A stretch of 64,000 nucleotides of DNA from Nitrospira sp. GTDB taxonomy: Bacteria; Nitrospirota; Nitrospiria; Nitrospirales; Nitrospiraceae. Positions 46,195 to 53,058 of this stretch are shown in pieces. The stretch covers positions 186,001 through 250,000 of the forward strand of contig JAVYIN010000003.1 of assembly GCA_035968315.1 (NCBI GenBank). Direction: 5' to 3'. Numbering within the stretch: position 1 is the stretch's first letter; each line of letters opens with the position of its first letter. The position numbers and the translations under genes were made by a program. The notes under the pieces are model-generated. The model saw only the letters and a program-made list of their open reading frames with translations. It was not told where the DNA came from and did no database searches.

Positions 46195-47505
46195 TTACGA
46201 AATCTTCGGAGGCTCTTTCCCCTCATACACCTGCGAGAGGTAATCCACGATCTTCTTAAGCGCTCCGGCACTGAGCTTCTGCCCGAACACCTTAGGCATT
46301 GTGTTATCCGGGAACGGCTTCACGACATAGGCACTCGGATTGACGATCGACTCCATAATATAGTCCGGAGTCGTCTTCGCGGTCCCTTTGTAATCCTTGT
46401 CCTTGATGCGAGTCGGTGCGTTGGTCCCTTCGACAAGCTTCGGGCCAATTGTTCCGTTCGCACCAGGAATACCAGGAATCGTATGGCACGATACGCACTG
46501 GGCCTTGGCAAAAATTTGATCCACAGGCTCAGTACCATCAGCCATCAACGCGCTCGGAGGGCCAGCCTTTTCTTCGCTCTTCTTAGGCCGATCCGCTTCA
46601 GGGATAAACTTTTCGTATGACTTCACGATTTCATCGAATGACGGAGCGTCACGTCCTTCGCGAAGATAGAGCCAGGTATCAACCGCTGCCAATTCATCCA
46701 AGCTAAGTGAAATCGGCGGCTTGTGGATTGACGGCATTGGGCTTTCCTTGTCGTTCGTACCCTTCACACCGTATCCAGCCACCACGTAGCAATTCGGACA
46801 CGCATGGGACTCTGCGATGTATTCCTGTCCATTTTCAGCCGTCCCTGATCCAGGGAAGGCTTCCTTCTGAGCATATTCACGCTTCTCGGGATGCCCCTTT
46901 GAATACTTCGGATCTTCCAGACGTTCTTTACCGGCGCGTTCAGGCAACCCCTGCAAGTTCGGCGCACGCTCTCCGAGCATGCCTGCATGGAACGCATGAC
47001 ACAATGGGCACTGACCTTTTCCGATTGCGCCCTGCTCCTTGTTCTTCCCCACGCCGCCGAAAATAATCTTTTCACCCTCGTCAGCCAATTGCTGAGGAGT
47101 CATACCGCTGTACTCGAGCTTCTCAACCTTCGGAGGAAATCCGCCTTCAACCTGCGGCAACCAATTTCCATAACCGGAAAGAAAGGCCGCCACGAAGAAC
47201 ATCAACCCACCAATCTTCAAAAGCGCCCCAAGATTGGTGAAGTAGATCGCCAGCATGAAGGTTGTCGCCGTCACCATGACAAGAGACACCGGCAAGAGAC
47301 GATTCTCGCCGTAGAAATTCTCTTTGTAGTTCGCGATCGCCATGAACAACATCAGCGTTGCGAGCATGCCGATAAACGTCTTGAACGTGGCCCGCTTCTT
47401 GGCAGCAGGATCGCTGATAGAAACCTGAAAGTACACTAAAAGGCCAGCCAGCAGTGCGAGCGCTGGCCACCCCATATCAAGTGCCTGTTTAATCAAATCG
47501 CCCAC
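46195..47505 (-). CDS. Membrane-anchored cytochrome c with a degenerate third heme site
   Basis: 436 residues. Four membrane helices in the first 130 residues (WPALALLAGLLVYFQVS, FIGMLATLMLFMAIANY, LVMVTATTFMLAIYFTN, IGGLMFFVAAFLSGYGNW). The soluble part has CXXCH at GQCPLCHAFHAG and AQCVSCHTIPGIPG. Between them is SHACPNCYVVAGYG, a CXXC with Tyr in place of His, so heme attachment there is uncertain. Probably an electron donor to the bd-like oxidase; it is encoded 78 bases after it. Confidence 0.85.
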   Translation of the reverse strand: MGDLIKQALDMGWPALALLAGLLVYFQVSISDPAAKKRATFKTFIGMLATLMLFMAIANYKENFYGENRLLPVSLVMVTATTFMLAIYFTNLGALLKIGGLMFFVAAFLSGYGNWLPQVEGGFPPKVEKLEYSGMTPQQLADEGEKIIFGGVGKNKEQGAIGKGQCPLCHAFHAGMLGERAPNLQGLPERAGKERLEDPKYSKGHPEKREYAQKEAFPGSGTAENGQEYIAESHACPNCYVVAGYGVKGTNDKESPMPSIHKPPISLSLDELAAVDTWLYLREGRDAPSFDEIVKSYEKFIPEADRPKKSEEKAGPPSALMADGTEPVDQIFAKAQCVSCHTIPGIPGANGTIGPKLVEGTNAPTRIKDKDYKGTAKTTPDYIMESIVNPSAYVVKPFPDNTMPKVFGQKLSAGALKKIVDYLSQVYEGKEPPKIS

Positions 47506-47583
47506 GGTTTTGACCTCCTGCGCCTACCTGGGGAAGAAGGGCGCTACTGGCCCCTCCTCCACAAGCAAGTTGCTCAATAATAG

Positions 47584-49497
47584 TTAGTGGCTACCTGCCG
47601 GCTGCGGCGCACTACCGGGAACCGCTGCCTTTGCTTCGACCGGTGCCTTCTTAGCGGCCAAGCTGCCAAGCCAGAACACAAAGAGAATGCTAATCCAGAA
47701 GAACAACACGTTGAACGAAATCATGTTCGCGGCAAATCCGACCGTATGGGTATAGGCCCAGGGTGAATTGTCGCGCATAATTTCATTCACGTGCCAGAAG
47801 AGTCTGACCGATGAGCGGATGTAGCCCATCAAGCCCATCATCCAGGTAAAGGCGGTCGCCAGCATGATCAGAGCATATTGCGAACGGGCAGAAATCTTGC
47901 CCCACTCAATCGCCCCTGTCTGCTTGGCCCCCTTCATCATGACGCTATTGAGCGCGAACATGAAGAAGAGACATGAGAGCGTCGTCGCCACCTGCGGGAC
48001 AGACAAACCTACGCGAACGTTCGCCGGAATGTAATACCCGTAGATAGCGAGACCGACAATATTGATGTAGGCAAAGAAGAAGAAACATCCCATGAAGATG
48101 TTTCCGAATTTCGCCCAAGACACAGTTGAAACCTTATTACCCCGCATGTACCACACGAAACTCAACACCGTGGTGGTAATAATGACGTTGATGCCGCCGT
48201 TCTTGGCCGACATAACTCCATAGTTACCCAACACCGGGTGCTGCTGTCCACCCATGGCCTTCAACTCCGCAGGAGTCATAACCATGGTGTGCGGCGTGAT
48301 AAATACGAGATATCCGCAAGCGAGAATAAAGACCAGATACTTGATGTAGCGCTGATATTTTTCCGCGCCACGCATCCGGCCCATGGCCTGCCAGAGGTAG
48401 TAGTTCGTGCTCAAAAACAGAATCCCGATCATGGTTGCCTGAATGATAAAGAGCCAGGCAAGCAATCCACCCATGAGCGTAATACCCATCTGCTGCCGAT
48501 AGGCATACACTTCGCGCATGAGCCAGTAGCCAGCGAATGGCAACGGGATCAAGAACGCGACACCGAGCGCCATCGCGATATAGCCCATCCAGTCGTAATG
48601 GGCGCGGTCTTCGTCGGTCTTCGACGCAAGGAACTTGTATGCCGCATAGGCCGCGACGACACCGCCACCGAACGCCATATTTCCGAGAATGCGGTGGAGA
48701 TTGAGCGGATTCCACAATGCGGTGTGCAGCACGTGCCAGATATTCCCCAGATACCGTCCCTGCTCGTCAACACCGGCCGGCGACATCATGAAACCGATCC
48801 ACGAATTCGCCAAGAACATGAGCAAGGTGCCGATGATGTTCAGAATGACCGACATGCTCAAGTGGATCCACTTGAGGAACCCTTCCTTCATCTTGTCCCA
48901 GCCATAATAATAGATGTAGAGGGTCCCGCTCTCAGCCACGAACATCAATGCATAGATGTGCATAACCGGACGGAAGATGCTGGACAGATACCCGAAGAAG
49001 GCAGGATAGAGAGTCAAGAACGTAAAGATAAGAATACCGCCGAGCACAGCGGTCAGCGAGTAGGCCGTCAGACTGATCTTAATAAAGTCGTAGGCGAGCT
49101 GATCGTACCGCTTCGCAAGAGCCTTATCCTTCGTCACCACCCCCATAAATTCGACGACCATACAGAAGATCGGCACGGCCAGCACGAAGCTGCCGTAATA
49201 GAGGTGCTGCTGATTCGCAAACCACAGCAGGACGCGGCTCTCAAAGTTATACCGCGGATAATCCTTCGGGCCATCCGTCGTCACCGGAGCAGGGGCGCCA
49301 ACAACGATACCCTCCGTCTTGTAATAGACGTCACGCCCCTTCTCAACCTTCGCCTCTTCCTTCTTCCCCTCTTCCGCAAACGCCACCCCACCGGAAGTCA
49401 GTGAGGGCAACGATACGGCGATCGGAAGCAGGAGGAGGCCGACCATCGCGCCCAGCGCCATGATCGACATCATCTTCTTACGGGTTAAAAAACCCAT
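47584..49497 (-). CDS. Cytochrome bd-superfamily oxidase-like subunit, no quinol loop (copy 1)
   Basis: 637 residues from the ATG at 49497, with AAGGAGG eight bases upstream. After a signal/anchor helix and the leader FAEEGKKEEAKVEKG there are about 14 membrane helices. CydA-like landmarks: NQQHLYYGSFVLAVPIF (His of the first heme site), MFVAESGTLYIYYYGWDKM (equivalent to the CydA Glu-99 helix), FLANSWIGFMMSPAG. Other conserved His: WHVLH, NPLNLHRI, ITPHTMVM. The GRQPW quinol-binding motif of CydA is not found. In Nitrospira such proteins are the proposed terminal oxidase, probably fed by cytochrome c. Confidence 0.85.
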   Translation of the reverse strand: MGFLTRKKMMSIMALGAMVGLLLLPIAVSLPSLTSGGVAFAEEGKKEEAKVEKGRDVYYKTEGIVVGAPAPVTTDGPKDYPRYNFESRVLLWFANQQHLYYGSFVLAVPIFCMVVEFMGVVTKDKALAKRYDQLAYDFIKISLTAYSLTAVLGGILIFTFLTLYPAFFGYLSSIFRPVMHIYALMFVAESGTLYIYYYGWDKMKEGFLKWIHLSMSVILNIIGTLLMFLANSWIGFMMSPAGVDEQGRYLGNIWHVLHTALWNPLNLHRILGNMAFGGGVVAAYAAYKFLASKTDEDRAHYDWMGYIAMALGVAFLIPLPFAGYWLMREVYAYRQQMGITLMGGLLAWLFIIQATMIGILFLSTNYYLWQAMGRMRGAEKYQRYIKYLVFILACGYLVFITPHTMVMTPAELKAMGGQQHPVLGNYGVMSAKNGGINVIITTTVLSFVWYMRGNKVSTVSWAKFGNIFMGCFFFFAYINIVGLAIYGYYIPANVRVGLSVPQVATTLSCLFFMFALNSVMMKGAKQTGAIEWGKISARSQYALIMLATAFTWMMGLMGYIRSSVRLFWHVNEIMRDNSPWAYTHTVGFAANMISFNVLFFWISILFVFWLGSLAAKKAPVEAKAAVPGSAPQPAGSH

Positions 49498-49563
49498 GGC
49501 AAACCTCCTTGATGCACTCCAAAATATGATGAACCAATCTTCAAACAACCCTGCCAGGCCAGA

Positions 49564-49686
49564 CTACTTCCTGAACATGTACCAGAAATCCAACCCCTGC
49601 GCGTCCATCAGGAAATGGTCAACCGCCAAAAAGTACGCCACACAAATCGCCACTGAAACTATCGCGTAGAAAATTGTCTGCCCCAT
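49564..49686 (-). CDS. 40-residue single-helix membrane protein
   Basis: Starts MGQTIFYAIVSVAICVAYFL, preceded by TTTGAGGGAGGCAGCGAG, a strong ribosome site. One membrane helix and a short polar end finishing WYMFRK. It lies 66 bases upstream of the bd-like oxidase gene on the same strand. The size and position resemble small helper subunits of bd oxidases (CydX/CydS), but there is no sequence similarity that I can claim. Confidence 0.7.
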   Translation of the reverse strand: MGQTIFYAIVSVAICVAYFLAVDHFLMDAQGLDFWYMFRK

Positions 49687-49745
49687 CTCGCTGCCTCCCT
49701 CAAAATGAGTGCTACACCGTTACCATCATCGCGCTGAATACCGTA

Positions 49746-49868
49746 TTAGCAAGGGCACTGAATGCCGGCGAACCAATAAAAGAACCACATGCCCACGGCG
49801 CACGTGATGTAGAAAATCATCTTCCCGACCTTAACCATCAAATCGCTGTCAGCTGGTGCTGTCGCCAT
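49746..49868 (-). CDS. 40-residue single-helix membrane protein
   Basis: Starts MATAPADSDLMVKVGKMIFY, preceded by TTTTAGGGAGGGGGAATACG, a strong ribosome site. One membrane helix (MIFYITCAVGMWFFYWFAG) ends in IQCPC with two terminal-region cysteines. It is the first gene of the minus-strand oxidase operon. Function unknown; a small structural subunit of the oxidase or a partner of a c cytochrome is possible. Confidence 0.7.
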   Translation of the reverse strand: MATAPADSDLMVKVGKMIFYITCAVGMWFFYWFAGIQCPC

Positions 49869-49919
49869 CGTATTCCCCCTCCCTAAAATCGAATGAGTTG
49901 ATCGAAATCGGCGAAATCC

Positions 49920-49948
49920 TTGACACTCAAAAATCTGTGTGCTATTCA
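49920..49948 (+). promoter_or_regulatory. Consensus sigma-70 promoter, plus strand
   Basis: TTGACA (49920-49925), a 17-base spacer and TATTCA (49943-49948) point rightwards in an AT-rich gap. Expected transcript start near 49955, about 30 bases before the 34-residue membrane peptide. Confidence 0.65.
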
Positions 49949-49986
49949 AAATTCATCGCAAGTCACTTAAAAACAAAGGGAAAATC

Positions 49987-50091
49987 ATGACCAAAAACTC
50001 AAAATTGTTCGACATTATAGTTTTGGCTGGAATGGTTGTCAACATCATTTTGGCCGTGTTTCTGATTCTCTACTACTTTGACTTTCTGTAA
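49987..50091 (+). CDS. 34-residue membrane peptide, divergent from the oxidase operon
   Basis: ATG at 49987 behind AAAGGGA. It starts MTKNSKLFDIIVLAGMVVNI and continues as a single hydrophobic helix ending YYFDFL. A consensus promoter lies 40-70 bases upstream. The last 47 bases overlap, on the opposite strand, the end of the FGE-fold gene at 50045. Too short for normal gene callers; similar in size to CydS-type small oxidase subunits. Confidence 0.55.
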   Translation: MTKNSKLFDIIVLAGMVVNIILAVFLILYYFDFL

Positions 50092-50995
50092 TTTTCTCCA
50101 GGCCAGATGCCCCTGAACCATCCCCCCTGTCAGCGGATTTAGCGCATCGAAACCCGATCGTTTCATCGCGAAAATCAGGCACCATTTTACTGCGGCTGGT
50201 GATTCTGACATCGGCCCCGGCTGTGGTATAGCCCCCGCCACGGAGCACTCGATAGACGCCATGCTCCGGGCTGGGGGGATTCCGGTCTGGCGACTCCTTG
50301 AAATAGTTCTCTGCGTACCAATCCTCGACCCACTCCATGACGTTCCCGGCTCCATCCGCCACTCCGAACGGACTCACATCGGACTGAAAGGCCCCCACCG
50401 ATGCCGCAACCTCATAGCCGTCATTGACACGTGCCCAATTCGCCCCGTTGGGCCGATCGGCATTGCCCCACGGCCACAGACGCCCATCGACACCGCGCAT
50501 GGCTTTTTCCCATTCCGCCTCGGTCGGCAACCGCTTCCCTTTCCACTGACAATAGGCCTGCGCATCGTCCCAGGATACATAGACCGCCGGCTGATTCGGC
50601 CCGCGCATTTTGCCCACATTCTTCGCGTATCGCGCCGGAGGACCCGCCTTGCGATGGCCCGTTGCAGCCGCAAATTGTCCGTAGTGATAGTTCGTCACTT
50701 CATACCGGTCGATCTGAAACGGATCGAGGAGAATTTCTCTGGCCGGCTGCTCATCAAATCCTCCCACATTGGTCCCACGCACGAACGGGCCACCAGGAAT
50801 GAGCACCATCTCGTCCTTGAGCGGCTCCTCAGCGGCCTCTCCTGGGCCTTCGCCCGTCTTCACCGGCTCCAGCAGCTCTTCAGGCGAGTCCTCCAATGGG
50901 GTACTGGTCGTCCCTCGCAGGATCGCAATAATGGGCATGGAGGCAAACAGCAGCACGGTAATTCCAAAGACAACCTTGAATCGAGTCTCCAGCAT
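50045..50995 (-). CDS. Membrane-anchored FGE/SUMF1-fold protein (copy 2)
   Basis: 316 residues from the ATG at 50995. N-terminal membrane helix (VFGITVLLFASMPIIAIL), a linker rich in Glu/Pro, then the formylglycine-generating-enzyme fold: MVLIPGGPFVRGTN, YEVTNYHYGQF, PAVYVSWDDAQAYCQWKGKRLPTEAEWEKAMRG, GNVMEWVEDWY and GFRCAKSAD. The pair of active-site cysteines of true FGE is absent. There is no sulfatase nearby. Probably a ligand-binding or structural domain in the periplasm. Confidence 0.85.
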   Translation of the reverse strand: MLETRFKVVFGITVLLFASMPIIAILRGTTSTPLEDSPEELLEPVKTGEGPGEAAEEPLKDEMVLIPGGPFVRGTNVGGFDEQPAREILLDPFQIDRYEVTNYHYGQFAAATGHRKAGPPARYAKNVGKMRGPNQPAVYVSWDDAQAYCQWKGKRLPTEAEWEKAMRGVDGRLWPWGNADRPNGANWARVNDGYEVAASVGAFQSDVSPFGVADGAGNVMEWVEDWYAENYFKESPDRNPPSPEHGVYRVLRGGGYTTAGADVRITSRSKMVPDFRDETIGFRCAKSADRGDGSGASGLEKITESQSSRESETRPK

Positions 50996-51000
50996 GGCGG

Positions 51001-51918
51001 TTACTGCCCGGCCGCTTCCACTCCGGAGTCCAGATCGCTCGCGCACCGGATTCCGATCGTGATGTCATTCCGCCAATACTTGGCGGCAAACCGCTTGGAC
51101 AGCCTTGCGTTCTGCTCCGTTTCTCTCCAGGAGCCGCCACGCACCACCTTAAGCTGGCTATCGTCGATGACTTTCGGGTCTCGATACACCCCTTTTTTAT
51201 AGAAATGTTCGTCGTAGGAATCGGCGACCCACTCCGCGACGTTTCCGGTCATGTCATGCAACCCGTAGGGACTGCGGCCCGCCTCGAAGGAGCCGGGAGG
51301 CGCAAGATACTTATAGCCATCCTCAGGCCCATCCACATTGGCAACATTGTTCAAGAACTTGTCGCCCCAGGGATACTTTCGTTTCCCCTCGCCGCGCCCG
51401 GCCTTTTCCCACTCGGCCTCGGTCGGCAACCGTTTCCCGGCCCACTTGCAATAGGCCGCGGCATCTTCCCACGAGACGCTCATGGCCGCCAGCTCCGGCT
51501 TGAGCACCTTGGACTGATCGTCTTCAAATACTTCGATGCGCGGCTCGGGCCGCTTCGTCATTTTGGCAAAACGCAAATATTCGTCCTGCCGCACTTCATT
51601 GCGGTCGATATAGTAGCCTTTCAAAAACACCTGATGCTCGGGAGCCTCGTCCGGATCGCCGTCATTGCTCCCCATCGTAAAGGGGCCGGCAGGAATCTGC
51701 ACCATCTCCCGGCCTTCATCCCCGACTCTGGTTTTGTACATGGAGTAATCCTGCGCCACCGTCTTGGCCGCGGCCGGACGAGCCTCCGTCTGGATGCTCA
51801 TGACCAATTTCCGCATCTGCTTGTCCTTGTACGACTCGTAGACCAGCCCGGCGATCAGGAGAATAAACGACCCGAATACAAAGACGATTGACCCGATCAG
51901 CACACCCCTGTTTTCCAT
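51001..51918 (-). CDS. Membrane-anchored FGE/SUMF1-fold protein (copy 1)
   Basis: 305 residues. N-terminal membrane helix (IVFVFGSFILLIAGLVYES). FGE-fold: MVQIPAGPFTMGSNDGDPDE, NEVRQDEYLRF, MSVSWEDAAAYCKWAGKRLPTEAEWEKAGRG, GNVAEWVADSY and VVRGGSWRETEQNARLSKRF ... IGIRCAS. As in the next gene (gap of five bases), the catalytic Cys pair of FGE is missing. The two are tandem paralogues at the 3' end of the second oxidase-like operon. Confidence 0.85.
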   Translation of the reverse strand: MENRGVLIGSIVFVFGSFILLIAGLVYESYKDKQMRKLVMSIQTEARPAAAKTVAQDYSMYKTRVGDEGREMVQIPAGPFTMGSNDGDPDEAPEHQVFLKGYYIDRNEVRQDEYLRFAKMTKRPEPRIEVFEDDQSKVLKPELAAMSVSWEDAAAYCKWAGKRLPTEAEWEKAGRGEGKRKYPWGDKFLNNVANVDGPEDGYKYLAPPGSFEAGRSPYGLHDMTGNVAEWVADSYDEHFYKKGVYRDPKVIDDSQLKVVRGGSWRETEQNARLSKRFAAKYWRNDITIGIRCASDLDSGVEAAGQ

Positions 51919-51954
51919 ATGTCTCCGAGCGCCTCAAAAATTCGACGATGACCC

Positions 51955-52356
51955 TTATTGGCGAGCGTCCTGAGCCGCACCGTCAACCGACGCACCCGCC
52001 GCCTCGGCCTTGCGGGCCGCACGCATATCCAACAGCATCGACACCTGAACCCCGAGAAATCCACCCATTGCGGCCCCGGCACCGGCCCCATATGAGATCC
52101 GCTCCGGTCCAGCCAACACCCAGGCCAGCAGACCGCCGAAGACAGTCCCCACCAAAATGCTGATCAAAAACCGGCGCCCTCCAAGAAAGCCGACGACGCC
52201 CCCCATCACCAACCCGATCCCGATCGCCGGCAGCATGAATTCACTGCCCATGATGAGGCCGATGAGCGTTCCCACCGTCCCCATCACAAGGATGCCCAAC
52301 ACGATATCCACGATTTTTTGCGTGGGAATCCCCTGCGCTGCGCCAGCCTCAGTCAT
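51955..52356 (-). CDS. Small glycine-rich membrane protein
   Basis: 133 residues, with about four glycine-rich membrane helices (IVLGILVMGTVGTLIGLIMG, PAIGIGLVMGGVVGFLGGRR, SILVGTVFGGLLAWVLAG, AGAGAAMGGFLGVQVSML). No family recognised. The glycine zipper pattern suggests helix packing or oligomer formation. It lies between DUF3047 and the FGE-fold genes in the same operon. Confidence 0.7.
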   Translation of the reverse strand: MTEAGAAQGIPTQKIVDIVLGILVMGTVGTLIGLIMGSEFMLPAIGIGLVMGGVVGFLGGRRFLISILVGTVFGGLLAWVLAGPERISYGAGAGAAMGGFLGVQVSMLLDMRAARKAEAAGASVDGAAQDARQ

Positions 52357-52377
52357 ACCACTCCCGAATGCCTTCCT

Positions 52378-53046
52378 TTACTTGGCAGGGCTCGCGACCA
52401 GCGAACCAAAGTCGATCTCGACACCCGGCGCCGCGATAATCGAAATACCCCAGGCTTTGGGCGCGGGCTCATGCTGATGGATGCGCTTGAAATCTTCGTA
52501 GACATTCACCCGCTCCTCAAACCACTGGCCGACGTCCTTCGTGCCGCTTTGCACCACGATCTCGGCCCCGCTGAACATCCCGCCCTCCGTCAAGGTGCCG
52601 TCGGGCTTCGTCCCGCTCCAGACATACTTGGTAAAGACCGGTATGAACATGAGGTCCGTATCCAATGACGCATAAATGGCCGCGATCTGATCGGTGCCGG
52701 CCGGCGCCTTCTGCAACCGCCACCGCCAGGTTAAGACCGGATAGGCCTTGGGGTCCCAATCGATTTTCTTCTTCTTGATCCGCTGCCCGGCATCCTTCGC
52801 CGAAAGAAAATTGACGCCGTTCTCCGTATGCACCTTGTAGGCTTCCCGCCCTTTGGAGTGGCTGCGCTGATTCTCGTGGTCCCAGGCGGAAGGAAATCCA
52901 TCGGCCTCTTTCCCCTGAAAATCCTCCAGCACCAACACCTGGCCTTCGGCTGAAGCCCGCTCGCTCATCAGCATGCCCGCACACAACACCGCACCGAATA
53001 CGGCCACCGCACTCCACACCGCTCTGCGCTTCATATCCTTCATCAC
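52378..53046 (-). CDS. DUF3047 family secreted protein
   Basis: 222 residues with a signal peptide (AVWSAVAVFGAVLCAGMLMSERASA). The mature part matches DUF3047: LEDFQGKEADGFPSAWDHENQ, YPVLTWRWRLQKAPAGTDQIA, DVGQWFEERVNVYEDFKRIHQ and GISIIAAPGVEIDFGSL. The family function is unknown; a periplasmic beta-sandwich binding protein is likely. Encoded 12 bases after the second bd-like oxidase gene. Confidence 0.8.
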   Translation of the reverse strand: MMKDMKRRAVWSAVAVFGAVLCAGMLMSERASAEGQVLVLEDFQGKEADGFPSAWDHENQRSHSKGREAYKVHTENGVNFLSAKDAGQRIKKKKIDWDPKAYPVLTWRWRLQKAPAGTDQIAAIYASLDTDLMFIPVFTKYVWSGTKPDGTLTEGGMFSGAEIVVQSGTKDVGQWFEERVNVYEDFKRIHQHEPAPKAWGISIIAAPGVEIDFGSLVASPAK

Positions 53047-53058
53047 CTTTCTTCCCGT

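Noticed and set aside
49869-49990. Minus-strand promoter for the oxidase operon
   Set aside because: Several weak -35/-10 pairs exist but none stands out; the only clear promoter in this gap points the other way.
50045-51918. Sulfatase-maturation (formylglycine-generating) enzymes
   Set aside because: The fold is there but the active-site cysteine pair and any sulfatase are missing, so the enzymatic name was not used.
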